A DNA stretch of 64,000 nucleotides from the NCBI RefSeq assembly GCF_016107305.1, contig NZ_RCVR01000010.1:1-64000 (forward strand), given 5' to 3'. Numbering within the stretch: position 1 is the stretch's first letter; each line of letters begins with the position of its first letter. Shown one piece after another: positions 1 through 8,546 of this stretch. This DNA is from Roseomonas sp. KE2513 (GTDB lineage Bacteria > Pseudomonadota > Alphaproteobacteria > Acetobacterales > Acetobacteraceae). A program made the translations under genes and the position numbers. The notes beneath the pieces were generated by a model, which saw nothing but the letters and a program-made list of their open reading frames with translations, did not search any database and had not been told where the DNA came from.

Positions 1-191
1 GGGTGATTACCTTCACTTCTGAACTTCTGCTCGGCCTGAGATAACTCGCTGCCGTTCAAACCAGAAGAAAGAACCACCGTTCGTCTGGGATCGATATAGG
101 CGCCGATAGCGTCTGGATCAACCCCTCTTTTCGCCTTTCCGGAAGAAAACTTCCGGACCACCAAACATGTAACCGAAGACCTCACGGTCAT
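1..191 (-). CDS. Possible partial ORF running off the left edge
   Basis: An ATG at 189-191 on the minus strand opens a frame that stays open for about 63 codons to the window edge, with an in-frame TAG just upstream. I do not recognise the peptide (it contains DPRRTVVLSSG). The region is clearly lower in GC than the rest, so codon bias cannot support it, and no well-spaced ribosome binding site is visible. An open frame of this length is only mildly unlikely by chance. It could be the start of a real gene continuing to the left, or non-coding DNA. Confidence 0.2.
   Translation of the reverse strand, partial: MTVRSSVTCLVVRKFSSGKAKRGVDPDAIGAYIDPRRTVVLSSGLNGSELSQAEQKFRSEGNH
138..157. repeat. 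Perfect inverted repeat, 8-bp arms, 4-base loop
   Basis: TCCGGAAG is followed by AAAA and then CTTCCGGA. It lies in the low-GC left edge, about 250 bases from the first convincing gene. There is no T-run on either side, so it is not a convincing intrinsic terminator. It could be an operator or a remnant of a mobile-element end. The rest of bases 1-413 shows no gene I can support apart from the weak edge ORF. Confidence 0.35.
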
Positions 192-413
192 CCTGCTACC
201 AGCCAGGAAATCCTAACGGACTCACCAACCTTTTTCACAAGCCTCCATCTTCAAGATAATGCCGAAGCATCATCACGAAGCGAGGGAAGGTGAAAGATCG
301 ATGACTCCGCTGAACTGCGGAGCGGCGAAATACTTCCGCCGGCGCCGCCTTGCAAGTGCCTTCCGCCATGCTTGCAGGTAAGTCCTGCCGCTCCGTCGAC
401 GCAGACCGCCTGC

Positions 414-1007
414 TCAGCGGTCCCGCTCCTCCAGGGCGCGCGCAGCCTGCCTGGCTCGGCGAGCTGCGGTCCTGCTTGCTTCCTTGGCGTTTGTCGCCGG
501 CCGCTCGGCACCGGTTTGCTCATCCTCCACAGGGCGACGGTGCCGGTGCCGCCGAGCGGACGGTGCGCTTCCAACGGTGCTGCTCGCCTCAGTCCGCTCC
601 GCTTCCGCACCTGTGGAAGGCCGCGCGGCAACATGCCGGAGACGGGCGGAGCGAACCTCAGCCCCCTCCCCCGCTGCCCGCGGCCGTGGCCGGGTGGCCG
701 GCGCCGGCTCTGGCGCCGCAGCCTGACGCTCGAAGCGAGGCGCGATGTCGTCGGCGACGTACTGGGCCACGTGCGGGGTGCGGACCACCTCGCGGTAGGT
801 GTCGAGCGGCACGTTCAGGAACTCCTCCGCTCGGCCACCCCGCCGCACCATGCGCAGCCTCCCTGGCGCTGGCGGGTCGCCGCACCAGCGGGCGACGGCG
901 AAATCATTGGAGACCAGGGTCGAGCTGCTGCAGGTCTCCGCCTTAGCGCCGCTGCCAGCGGACACCGCGAGAAGAAGGGCGAGGCCAAGAAGGAGGGGTC
1001 GGCTCAT
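414..1007 (-). CDS. Secreted KTSC-like small protein
   Basis: The 197-residue protein begins with a signal peptide (about residues 1-23, ending AKAE). Residues 60-95 contain FLNVPLDTYREVVRT and a following ADDIAPRF, which resemble the KTSC domain (a short domain of unknown role that follows a V-P-x-x-x-Y pattern). The last 90 residues are Ala/Arg/Glu-rich low complexity, probably disordered, and may be partly over-extended by the GC-rich frame. The start is the only ATG near the signal sequence; the ribosome binding site is weak. It is divergent from the topoisomerase gene across a 196-base gap. Export is a fair inference; function is unknown. Confidence 0.55.
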   Translation of the reverse strand: MSRPLLLGLALLLAVSAGSGAKAETCSSSTLVSNDFAVARWCGDPPAPGRLRMVRRGGRAEEFLNVPLDTYREVVRTPHVAQYVADDIAPRFERQAAAPEPAPATRPRPRAAGEGAEVRSARLRHVAARPSTGAEAERTEASSTVGSAPSARRHRHRRPVEDEQTGAERPATNAKEASRTAARRARQAARALEERDR

Positions 1008-1203
1008 CAGGAACTGCTCTGCGGATGAAGGCGCGCAGCCATATCGGGGAAGCGGGGTGCCGGAAAGCCGTAGGTCGTTGATTTAGTGGGTGCCCACCTG
1101 CCCTGCCTGGAGGCGGTGGCCCGCCCGCACTACAATCTGTCCCCTGCCGGCTCCAACGGGGCCGCCACCCACGCCCGACACCAGAACCCTCCACCCCGAG
1201 CCC

Positions 1204-3522
1204 ATGCCTGCCCAGATCGTCATCACAGAGAAGACCAGCCAGGCGAAAGACGTACGTGCCGCCGTCGGCGCGCGCTACGGCATGATCCTTCCAGCCGAGG
1301 GCCACCTCTTCGACCTCGTGGAGCCAGAGGAGGCCATGCCGGAATGGAAGCGCTGGTCCCCCATCCTCCTGCGCCCGGAGGGTCTCTACCCCACCAAGCC
1401 GGCCCATGGCGGCAACAAGGCCTCCAAGCTGAAGGCCATCCGCGAGGCCCTGCGCGGGGCGGATTGCGTCTGGCTCGCGACGGACTGCGACCGGGAAGGC
1501 CAGTTGATCGGTCAGGAGATCCTGGAGCACCTGAAGTATCGCGGCCGCGTCATGCGGGTGATCTTCACCGCCCAGGATCCGCAGACGATCCGCGAGGCCT
1601 TCGCGCGGGCACGCCCCAACGCCGAATACGCGCGCCTCTACGCCGCGGCCGTCGCCCGGCGCCAGGCGGACCAGATCTACAACCTCTCCCTCACCCGTAC
1701 CGCGACCGTCACCCTCGCCCGCGGGGCCCGCAGCGTCATCGGCGTCGGCCGGGTGAAGACGCCGACGCTGGCCATCGTCTGCCGGCGGGAACTCGAGATC
1801 CGCAACTTCGTCCCGCAGGCCTATTTCGAGGTGGTCGCGACCGCCGATGCCGCGGCCGGCTCCCTCCGCCTCCGCCACGCCCCGAAGGAGCGCATCCTCA
1901 AGCGCGAGGACGCGGACGCCGTCGCAGCCATCGCGGAGGGCTTCGAAGGGCCGCTGAACGTCCGCGTGGAGGACAAGCGACAGGGCCCGCCCCGGCTGCA
2001 CGACCTGCCTTCCCTCCAGAAGCTCTGCGGCTCCCGCTTCGGCTGGTCGGCCGCGCACACGCTGGAGGTGGCGCAGCAGCTCTATGACGGTGAGGGCAAA
2101 AAGGTCATCACCTATCCCCGCGCCGAGACGCGCTACCTGCCTGAGAACCTTATCCCCGACGTGCCGCGCATCGTGGCGGGCCTGCAGGTCGGCCGCGCCT
2201 TCAGCGAAATCCCGGTGCCGCAGCCCCCGGTCGTCCGCCGCGGGGCCTCCGGCCATTTCCACGACAAGGGCTTGGCCGGGGCCAGCCACCACGCCGTCAT
2301 TCCCAACGTGAACACGGTAGAAACGCTGCGCGCGGTCTGGCCGCGCCTCACTTCGGACGAGCGGAAGCTCTTCGACGTGATCGCGCGCTCCTACCTCGCG
2401 GCCGTCATGCCCGATTTCCGTTACCGCCAGACCACCGTCACCATGGACGTGCGCGGCCATGCCTTCCGCGCCGCCGGCCGACAGCCGATCGAGCTGGGCT
2501 GGCGCGCCGCCTTCCCCAACTGGCAGCCGGCCGACGAAAAGGGCGAGGACGCACAGCTTCTCCCCCCACTGCGCGACGGCGAGCCCGCCCGGCTGCACGA
2601 CGCGGCCGTCGAGGCGAAGGAGACGCGTCCGCCGCCGCGGTACAACGAGGGCACGCTGATCGAGGCCATGCAGAACGCCTGGCGCTTCGTGGAGGACGAG
2701 GCGCTGCAGGAGCGGCTGAAGGAGGCCAAGGGCATCGGCACGCCCGCCACGCGCGCCGAGATCATCCGGGGCCTGAAGGCGCAGGACTTTCTCGCCATCG
2801 ACGGCAAGAACATCGTGCCGACGGAACGCGGCCTCTCCCTCCACGCCGTGCTGGAGCGCGCGGACCCCGCCCTCGTCGATCCCGGCGTCACCGCGCAGAT
2901 GGAACGCCTGCTGGACGAGGTGCTGGTCGGCGAGCAGGAGATGATGGGCGCAATCGACGCCGTCTGCGCCCAGGCCAGCCGCATCATCGGCCGGCTGCAG
3001 GAGAATGCGGGCCCGGCCGATCCCGCACTGCTCGGCGGCGCCCGCCGCACGGGCGGCGCGGCCGGGGCGCCGACGCCCGCCATGAAGCGCTTCGTGGACA
3101 GCCTCGCCCGCCAGAAGGGGATCAAGCCGCCGCGCGGCTACACCACCTCGGCCGCCGCCTGCCGGGCTTTCCTCGACGAGCACGCCGCCAAGCGCGAGGC
3201 GTCGCCGACGGTCGGCGGCGACGCTCAACGATCCGTCCGCCGTGCGCCGCGCCGCGCCGCGCGCCCGGCCGAAGGCGCATCGGATACGCCTACGCCTCGG
3301 CAGAGAGGGACGCGGAAAGCAACGGGGAAATCCGCCGCTAGGCCCCGTGCGCGCCAGCCCGCCGCGTCCGGGCCGGAGCTGACGGAGGCTGAGACGCCGC
3401 TCCGCATCCCCTTCGGGAACAAGGAAGCGGCCATGAGCCTCGGTGCGCGGTACCGCGCCGGCGGTTGGTATGCTCCTGCCGGCACTGACCTGGACAGCTT
3501 CCGCGAGCGCGGGTGGCTCTGA
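1204..3522 (+). CDS. topB: DNA topoisomerase III (type IA) with C-terminal DUF5710-like tail
   Basis: The 772-residue enzyme would relax negatively supercoiled DNA and decatenate DNA through a transient 5'-phosphotyrosine link. The Toprim domain starts at residue 4 (IVITEKTSQAKD) and carries the acidic motif ATDCDREGQ at 92-100. The active-site Tyr is Y304 in VITYPRAETRYL. A Lys/Arg/Ala-rich linker (about 650-730) leads to a final 40 residues, KEAAMSLGARYRAGGWYAP and GTDLDSFRERGWL, that look like DUF5710. The family is usually about 650 residues, so the C-terminus is extended. I chose ATG 1204 because MPAQIVITEK fits the family start; the frame is open about 110 bases further upstream but reads as non-coding. 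DUF5710 tails are frequent on plasmid and conjugative-element proteins, but no other transfer gene is visible. Confidence 0.93.
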   Translation: MPAQIVITEKTSQAKDVRAAVGARYGMILPAEGHLFDLVEPEEAMPEWKRWSPILLRPEGLYPTKPAHGGNKASKLKAIREALRGADCVWLATDCDREGQLIGQEILEHLKYRGRVMRVIFTAQDPQTIREAFARARPNAEYARLYAAAVARRQADQIYNLSLTRTATVTLARGARSVIGVGRVKTPTLAIVCRRELEIRNFVPQAYFEVVATADAAAGSLRLRHAPKERILKREDADAVAAIAEGFEGPLNVRVEDKRQGPPRLHDLPSLQKLCGSRFGWSAAHTLEVAQQLYDGEGKKVITYPRAETRYLPENLIPDVPRIVAGLQVGRAFSEIPVPQPPVVRRGASGHFHDKGLAGASHHAVIPNVNTVETLRAVWPRLTSDERKLFDVIARSYLAAVMPDFRYRQTTVTMDVRGHAFRAAGRQPIELGWRAAFPNWQPADEKGEDAQLLPPLRDGEPARLHDAAVEAKETRPPPRYNEGTLIEAMQNAWRFVEDEALQERLKEAKGIGTPATRAEIIRGLKAQDFLAIDGKNIVPTERGLSLHAVLERADPALVDPGVTAQMERLLDEVLVGEQEMMGAIDAVCAQASRIIGRLQENAGPADPALLGGARRTGGAAGAPTPAMKRFVDSLARQKGIKPPRGYTTSAAACRAFLDEHAAKREASPTVGGDAQRSVRRAPRRAARPAEGASDTPTPRQRGTRKATGKSAARPRARQPAASGPELTEAETPLRIPFGNKEAAMSLGARYRAGGWYAPAGTDLDSFRERGWL

Positions 3523-3591
3523 GCGGGGAGTGAGGGAACACAGCGTCGCTGCCCGCTCTCTCTTTACCAAGTCGGCATTCGAAGGAACTTC

Positions 3592-3619
3592 TTGCAACCC
3601 CGCCAAAAGAGCCCATATT
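3592..3619 (+). promoter_or_regulatory. Candidate promoter of the cold-shock gene and its long leader
   Basis: TTGCAA (3592-3597) and CATATT (3614-3619) are separated by 16 bases and look like a vegetative -35/-10 pair. Transcription would start near 3626, leaving about 130 bases of untranslated leader before the cold-shock ATG. That leader is AT-richer than its surroundings and contains T-rich tracts (for example 3727-3739). Long structured leaders are known for cspA-type genes and control translation with temperature. The assignment is by eye. Confidence 0.4.
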
Positions 3620-3755
3620 GGACGGGTCAGGTTTCGTTGTTTCGGTTTGCTTCCTCTGCCCTCACGGGTGTCAGGTTTGTTTCCGTTTCAAGGCGAAGGT
3701 GATCCGCTGGGTAATGTTGCCCCGCGGTTTTTCTTTTTTGATCGGATGCAACATC

Positions 3756-3959
3756 ATGGCGACTGGTACCGTGAAGTGGTTCAACGCGACCAAGGGCTAC
3801 GGCTTCATCCAGCCCTCCGACGGCTCGAAGGACGTCTTCCTCCACATCTCCGACGTGCAGCGCGCCGGCCTGGACGTGCGTGAGGGCGACAAGCTCGAGT
3901 ACGACGTGCAGTCGGGCAACAACGGCAAGTTCTCGGCCGGCAACCTCCGCCAGGCCTGA
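3756..3959 (+). CDS. Cold-shock protein, CspA family
   Basis: The 67-residue protein is a single cold-shock domain that would bind single-stranded nucleic acid and act as an RNA chaperone in the cytoplasm. Both nucleic-acid-binding motifs are present: RNP1 as KGYGFIQ and RNP2 as VFLHIS. The length equals that of typical CspA proteins. ATG 3756 gives the canonical MATGTVKWFN start; the frame is open further upstream but this is leader sequence. No clear Shine-Dalgarno motif precedes the ATG, which is common for genes controlled by leader structure. A strong terminator follows at 4016-4055, so it is probably monocistronic. Confidence 0.97.
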   Translation: MATGTVKWFNATKGYGFIQPSDGSKDVFLHISDVQRAGLDVREGDKLEYDVQSGNNGKFSAGNLRQA

Positions 3960-4015
3960 GCCGCAGCGGCCGCCACGCCGGCGGACCAGCCGGCGCGGCG
4001 AAAGGCCGCCGTATG

Positions 4016-4055
4016 AAAAGGCCCTGGGCCGGAGAGATCCGGCCCGGGGCCTTTT
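4016..4055 (+). terminator. Strong intrinsic terminator after the cold-shock gene
   Basis: A 17-base left arm starting AAAAGGCCC pairs with a right arm ending GGGCCTTTT around a 6-base loop (AGAGAT at 4033-4038); one G-T type pair interrupts the stem. The symmetrical A and T runs mean it can work in both directions, also ending the minus-strand gene that stops at 4075. Confidence 0.88.
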
Positions 4056-4074
4056 GCATGAAGAACCCGTAACG

Positions 4075-4365
4075 TCAGGACCGCGCGAACCACTCCGGGC
4101 AGGGCAGCGGATGCCCATGCGCCTGGGCCTCCGCCCGACGCTCGTTGCTGAGCATGTAGGTGCAGTAATCATCGGCTGCGGCGTCGGCATCCATGTCGGC
4201 CGGGATCAGCTCGCTCGCCCTGATCGCGTCCGATATCGCCGCCCAATTGGCGGTCAACGAGATGTCGGACACGTCCGCCCCATTCCCCGTCCCGGCGGAG
4301 AGCCGGACCGCATTCACGATGATCGCGGTCTGCACGATCCATAGAAATTGCTCTTGTTTGGTCAC
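4075..4365 (-). CDS. Small hypothetical protein
   Basis: The 96-residue protein is acidic in its second half and starts (V/M)TKQEQFLWIVQTAIIVN. It has no signal peptide and no domain I recognise. I chose the GTG at 4365 because GGAAAGAG lies seven bases upstream; the frame continues to 4608, but that extension is antisense to the neighbouring gene's start. Thr/Ala/Asp composition and the conserved-looking CTYMLSNERRAEAQAHG segment suggest a genuine small soluble protein. It ends at the bidirectional terminator at 4016-4055. Confidence 0.6.
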   Translation of the reverse strand: MTKQEQFLWIVQTAIIVNAVRLSAGTGNGADVSDISLTANWAAISDAIRASELIPADMDADAAADDYCTYMLSNERRAEAQAHGHPLPCPEWFARS

Positions 4366-4515
4366 AACCCGACTCTTTCCGGTCTCGGATGCGATGAGTC
4401 TGCACCGCACGCACAGAGCTGAAAAGCCGCCCTTCGTCCCCCGTGGCGGCTTGTGAACCACCTTTATAAGTAGCCTCGCGCGACGATCTGTCATCCTGTC
4501 CATCAGGATCCAAGC

Positions 4516-5670
4516 ATGCGCTTTCTCATCCCGATCGCCCTTCTCGCCGCCCTGGTCGCCTTCCAGCGGCCGGACTGGGTCACGAACCTCGAGAACGGGC
4601 TTCGCCACGCGGCGCTCCGCCTCGGCGAGGTAGGCGGCGCCCCTGGGCCGGGGCGCGGCAGCACCGCCGACCGCGCCCCGGCTCGCGAGCCGGACCGCGC
4701 CGCCTCGCTCTCTGCGGTCGGCCGGGTGACGGAGGCGCAGGCCGACGCAAGAGGCATTGAAGAACAGCGCGACCTAACCGCCCGGGACCGGGTGCAGGCC
4801 CTGCTGCGCGCCGCCGCTGCCACCATGGCCGGCAGCGAGGCGATGGGAGAGCTGCGCAGCCTTCAGGACGCCCGCGCCCGCCTCGCCGAGTTGCGCGATC
4901 GTGCGGCGGCCGCCCGCATTGCCGGCAGCGACGCCACCGAGCTGGAGGCCCAGGCCTCCCGCGCCGGCGCCGAGGCCTCCCGCCTCACCGACGCCTTCGT
5001 CGCCAGGCTTGGGCAGATCGGTGTCACCATCTCGCGCGAAGCGGCGGAGAAGCTCGCGATCTCCGTCAACGGGGATGACGTGGTTGCCCTTCTTGCGGCC
5101 TACGCGAACGTGGAAAAGTTGGAGGCCGATCTCCGCGCGGCCGTTGCAGGCGCCGGCGACAACGAGGCGGTTCTGCGCCGCTACTACGGAATTCACGCCA
5201 CGCTGCTGGCGGTGCTCGAGACGGTGCAGGCCGAGGCCGTTTCGCGCATCGACAACCTGCTCCTTCCGCGCCTCGACGCGATCGACCGCGAGACGCGGGA
5301 CCTACGGAACGATGCCCAGGCCCGCCTGCGCCCGATGCGCGACGCGGGCCTGCGCGCCTCGCTCGAGGCCAACCTGCGCACGCAGGACCTGACGCTGCGC
5401 GCCACCGACCTCTACCGCCGCCACCTGCAGGACCAGCGGACGAGCCTCACCCAGGCCCTGGACCGGACGCGAGCGGCGCGCGGTGTGGCAGACAACACGG
5501 CGCGCACGGCAGCCCTTGCCTACGACGTGGCCGCGCTGATGCGAGCGGAGCGGGACTTCGGCGCCGTGATAGCCATCCGACCGCCTGTAATCCTTCCCTT
5601 CGAGGGCGAGGCGCTGCGCCGCGAGTTCGAGGGCCTCTCCCGCCGTCTCGGCGAGCAGCCCACGAGCTAA
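4516..5670 (+). CDS. Coiled-coil-rich membrane-anchored or exported hypothetical protein
   Basis: The 384-residue protein begins with a hydrophobic segment (residues 3-17, FLIPIALLAALVAFQ) that could be a signal peptide or a single membrane anchor. A Pro/Ala/Arg-rich stretch (about 40-75) follows, then long Ala/Arg/Glu/Leu-rich helical blocks to about residue 340, typical of coiled coils. It ends with an ILPFEGEALRREFEGLSRRLG helix. I recognise no enzyme motif. ATG 4516 directly precedes the hydrophobic segment. The gene overlaps the convergent lipoprotein gene by a few bases at 5667-5670. A structural or envelope role is possible but unsupported. Confidence 0.7.
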   Translation: MRFLIPIALLAALVAFQRPDWVTNLENGLRHAALRLGEVGGAPGPGRGSTADRAPAREPDRAASLSAVGRVTEAQADARGIEEQRDLTARDRVQALLRAAAATMAGSEAMGELRSLQDARARLAELRDRAAAARIAGSDATELEAQASRAGAEASRLTDAFVARLGQIGVTISREAAEKLAISVNGDDVVALLAAYANVEKLEADLRAAVAGAGDNEAVLRRYYGIHATLLAVLETVQAEAVSRIDNLLLPRLDAIDRETRDLRNDAQARLRPMRDAGLRASLEANLRTQDLTLRATDLYRRHLQDQRTSLTQALDRTRAARGVADNTARTAALAYDVAALMRAERDFGAVIAIRPPVILPFEGEALRREFEGLSRRLGEQPTS

Positions 5671-6074
5671 GCCCCATTCAGCTCCGCGGTGCGGAGAAGA
5701 TAGTCGCAGCGGCCGTTATTGGCGCCTTCGAGCGCCAGCTCAGGCGCGCCCGGCGGCGCGTCGGTACGGCGCAGCACCGTCTCCCGCGTCACCAGCAGGC
5801 CCGGGCGATTGGTAATGAGCCGGAACAGCCCATTCTCCGCCGGCTGCAGCACCGCATCAACGATCTCGCCGCAGACAGCAGGTCCCCCGCGGGTCAGCTC
5901 CGCTCTCAGCCCCCGCGCCACCGGCGGCACGCCCGGCAGCGCCACGAGCAGCGAGCCCGGCGGCAGGGTGGGGGCCCGCAACTCCGCCTGGGGCATGGCG
6001 GCCGGCGGCGGCTGCTCGGTGGAGCAGGCGGCAAGCCCCGCGAGCGCCACCACCACCGGGATCCATCGGCGCAT
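5667..6074 (-). CDS. Small lipoprotein
   Basis: The 135-residue protein starts MRRWIPVVVALAGLAACST, a lipoprotein signal with lipobox LAAC, so the mature protein should be lipid-anchored facing the periplasm. The remainder holds LPPGSLLVALPGVPP, a CGEIVDAV segment and a CDYLLRTAEL terminus, giving two cysteines that might pair. ATG 6074 has GGAGGAG seven bases upstream; an in-frame GTG at 6098 is less likely. It lies downstream of the response-regulator gene on the same strand with a 37-base gap, so co-transcription is possible. Function unknown. Confidence 0.75.
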   Translation of the reverse strand: MRRWIPVVVALAGLAACSTEQPPPAAMPQAELRAPTLPPGSLLVALPGVPPVARGLRAELTRGGPAVCGEIVDAVLQPAENGLFRLITNRPGLLVTRETVLRRTDAPPGAPELALEGANNGRCDYLLRTAELNGA

Positions 6075-6111
6075 CAACCCGCTCCTCCGCTCCGCCACCT
6101 TACCGGTTTGG

Positions 6112-6804
6112 TCAGGCCGTGGCCGAATCCCCGGGCGGGGCGGCTTCCAGGCGGTATCCTAGTCCGCGCACCGTCTGGATCACCACCCCCGCCCCCGCCT
6201 GCCCCAGTCGCGCCCTGAGACGGTGGACATAGACCTCCACCGCGTTCGGCTGCACCGCCCGATCCAGCCCTGCAAGCCGCGCCTCCAGCGTCTCCTTCGC
6301 CACCGGACGCGGAGCGGCCCGGAGCAGCACCTCGAGCAATGTGCGCTCCCGCGGTGGGGGGTCGAAGGGGGCGTCGGCGACGGTCAGCGCGCGCGACAGC
6401 GGATCGAGCGAGAGGGCGCCCATCACCAGCGGCGCCGCCCCGCGCCCGCCACGCCGCCGCGCCGCGTTAAGCCGGGCGACAAGCTCCACCAGCGAGACCG
6501 GCTTGACCATGTAGTCGTCGGCGCCGAGGTCCAGACCTTCCACCACCTCGGCCACCTCGCCGCGGGCGGTCATCATCAGGACGGGCGGCGCGCCGGGGCG
6601 GTGGCGGAGGCGGCGCACGAGATCAATCCCGTCGCCATCCGGCAGCCCACGGTCGAGAACCACGGCGTCGTACTCGCCGGTTGCGAGCGCCGCCTCCGCC
6701 TCCTCGATCGAGCCGCCGGTATCCGCCTGCCAGCCCGCCCGCCGCAGCCCCTCCGCCAGCAACTGCGCGAGCCGCGCGTTGTCCTCCACGAGCAGGACCC
6801 GCAT
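6112..6804 (-). CDS. OmpR-family response regulator
   Basis: The 230-residue protein has an N-terminal receiver domain with acidic pocket VEDN, phospho-acceptor D51 (VVLDRGLPDGDG) and the MVKP lysine, followed by an OmpR/PhoB winged-helix DNA-binding domain (about 130-222; VYVHRLRARLG and VRGLGYRLE). ATG 6804 is preceded by GGGGAAGAGG. It is divergent from the sensor kinase gene (starts 6921) over 116 bases, which should hold both promoters and suits autoregulation. The arrangement resembles QseB/TctD-type systems. The metal-type RND efflux locus beginning 1.6 kb away is a plausible but unproven target. Confidence 0.93.
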   Translation of the reverse strand: MRVLLVEDNARLAQLLAEGLRRAGWQADTGGSIEEAEAALATGEYDAVVLDRGLPDGDGIDLVRRLRHRPGAPPVLMMTARGEVAEVVEGLDLGADDYMVKPVSLVELVARLNAARRRGGRGAAPLVMGALSLDPLSRALTVADAPFDPPPRERTLLEVLLRAAPRPVAKETLEARLAGLDRAVQPNAVEVYVHRLRARLGQAGAGVVIQTVRGLGYRLEAAPPGDSATA

Positions 6805-6920
6805 GCCCTCTTCCCCTCGGCAACCCCGCGGAGAGTGCGTCGGCGCCGGGGGCCGGACAAGCCGCGCCGCCGCCCGATGGGGGCGAGACAAGCTGCGCCC
6901 GGCGCGAGTAGCCTCATCCC

Positions 6921-8363
6921 ATGGCCGCAGCTCCCCCGATCGCCGCCCCGGGCAAACCCTATAGCCTCGTCCTCCGCCTGGCCCTCGCCTACGCGGTGAT
7001 CGGCTTCGGAGCACTGGTGATCGGCGGACTCATCCTGCACCACACCATTAACCGCGTGGTCTGGACCGAACACCAGCGGGGCATCCTCGCCTCCGGCAAC
7101 GATCTGACCGAGCGGCTGGAGAAGGATGGGCTCGCTGGCCTCTCCCGCCCCATCCGCACGGAGGCTTCGCGCCGCTTCGACACATCGAGCGGCTCGATGC
7201 TCTACGCCGTCACCGATGCCCAGGGCCACCGCCTGGCCACCTCCCCCGGCGTACGGGAGCAGCTGCCGCGCGTGGAGGAAGACGGCTCGATCCCTTCCAC
7301 CTTCAAGATCGGGCAGGACGGCACCCGCCTCTGGGGCGTCACCCGCTGGATCGACACGCCCGATGGCCGCCTGGCGCTCCAGATCGCCCAGGACATGGAG
7401 CGCTCCTATATCGTCCTCGACGACGTGCCTGCTGCGGCGTTGGGGCCCATCATGGCCGTGCTGGCGCTCGGCGCCGTGCTTCTCTTCATCGCGAATATCG
7501 GGCTGCTGATCCTTCTCTCGGCCCCCCTCCGCCGCGCGGCGCGCGAGGCGGAGCTGATCGGCCATGGCGGCCCGCCCCGGCTCGACGAGAGCGAGATCCC
7601 CCTTGAACTCCTGCCCCTGATCGAGGCCGTGAACGGCGCGCTGGACCGCCTCGACGACAGCCTCGAATGGCAGCGCGGCTTCTCGGCCGAGGTCGCGCAC
7701 GAATTGCGCACTCCGCTCGCCATCATCCAGGCCGAGCTGGACCTGCTCAACGCCGACGAGGTGACGGACCGGCTGCGCCGCGACGTTCAGGAGCTCGCCC
7801 AGCTCGTCTCCGACCTGCTGGAGGCCGCCGAGGCCGCCCGCGACATGCCCGTGACCGAGGGTGCCTTCGATCTCGCGGAACTGGCCGCCGACACCGCCCG
7901 CCGCTTCGCCCCCATGGCCGAGCGCGAGGGCCATCCCGTGATCGCCCCCGCCAGCGGCGGCCCCATCTGGGTCCGGGGTGAGCGGGAGGCGATCGGCCGG
8001 GCACTGCGCAACCTGATGGACAATGCCCTCTCGCACTCGCCACCCGGTGGCGCGGTAACCCTGAGCCTCGGCGCACCCAGGAACGGCATGGCGGTGGTGG
8101 AAGTGGCTGACCAGGGCCGCGGCGTGCCGGAAGCCGAGCGGCGAAACGTGTTCCGCCGCCACTGGCGGGCGGGCGACACCCACCGGCGTGGCCTCGGCCT
8201 TGGCCTATCGATCGTGGAGCGCATCGTGCACGCCCATGGCGGCACGGCCGAAGTAGGCGATGCACCGGGCGGTGGCGCGGCCTTTTCGCTCCACCTTCCC
8301 CTGGCGCCTGCGCCAGCGGTTATTGCGGTGACGCAGGCGCCGGCCAGTCTGTCCGCGGGATGA
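6921..8363 (+). CDS. Membrane sensor histidine kinase
   Basis: The 480-residue kinase has transmembrane segments at about 17-40 and 172-199 around a periplasmic sensor of about 130 residues, then a short HAMP-like linker. The H-box is AEVAHELRTPL with H260, the N-box NLMDNALSHSP, and the ATP lid has ADQGRGVPE and GLGLGLSIVERIV. This is the standard autophosphorylating kinase layout and its partner is the divergent OmpR-type regulator. The periplasmic domain shows no recognised ligand fold. A hairpin at 8484-8505 lies downstream. A short proline/alanine tail extends beyond the catalytic domain. Confidence 0.93.
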   Translation: MAAAPPIAAPGKPYSLVLRLALAYAVIGFGALVIGGLILHHTINRVVWTEHQRGILASGNDLTERLEKDGLAGLSRPIRTEASRRFDTSSGSMLYAVTDAQGHRLATSPGVREQLPRVEEDGSIPSTFKIGQDGTRLWGVTRWIDTPDGRLALQIAQDMERSYIVLDDVPAAALGPIMAVLALGAVLLFIANIGLLILLSAPLRRAAREAELIGHGGPPRLDESEIPLELLPLIEAVNGALDRLDDSLEWQRGFSAEVAHELRTPLAIIQAELDLLNADEVTDRLRRDVQELAQLVSDLLEAAEAARDMPVTEGAFDLAELAADTARRFAPMAEREGHPVIAPASGGPIWVRGEREAIGRALRNLMDNALSHSPPGGAVTLSLGAPRNGMAVVEVADQGRGVPEAERRNVFRRHWRAGDTHRRGLGLGLSIVERIVHAHGGTAEVGDAPGGGAAFSLHLPLAPAPAVIAVTQAPASLSAG

Positions 8364-8450
8364 GGGCTGTTCTTTCCTAATGCCCTTCCTGCGCGTGCAG
8401 TCGCCTCGGGTCAGTACCCGAGACGCACCGGCCGCAAGGCACCCCCAAAT

Positions 8451-8520
8451 CAGAAAAAAAGATGATGGCGAGGGATCCGGAAGGAGGAAGAATTCCTTCT
8501 TCCTCTCCCCAGCCTCACTC
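8451..8520. repeat. Interspersed hairpin element, copy A
   Basis: This 70-base intergenic element begins CAGAAAAAAAG, includes TGGCG and AGGG, then a hairpin and CTCCCCAG. A diverged relative lies at 20261-20323 in the same orientation. Its core is a perfect 9-bp stem with a TTCC loop (8484-8505), so it may work as a terminator between the kinase and adaptor genes, which converge here. Confidence 0.5.
8484..8505. terminator. Hairpin between converging kinase and adaptor genes
   Basis: GAGGAAGAA pairs perfectly with TTCTTCCTC around TTCC. There is no pure T-run downstream on the plus strand, although it is T/C rich; on the minus strand the upstream poly-A (8453-8460) would become a T-run about 20 bases past the stem. 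Sharing between the two converging genes is likely. Confidence 0.5.
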
Positions 8521-8546
8521 GCGGAACAGTTCCAGGAAGGGCTCGC

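Noticed and set aside
943-3606. An 887-codon open frame on the minus strand opposite topB
   Set aside because: It is the antisense of a clear topoisomerase gene; very high GC removes stop codons from the opposite strand. The peptide has no family motifs.
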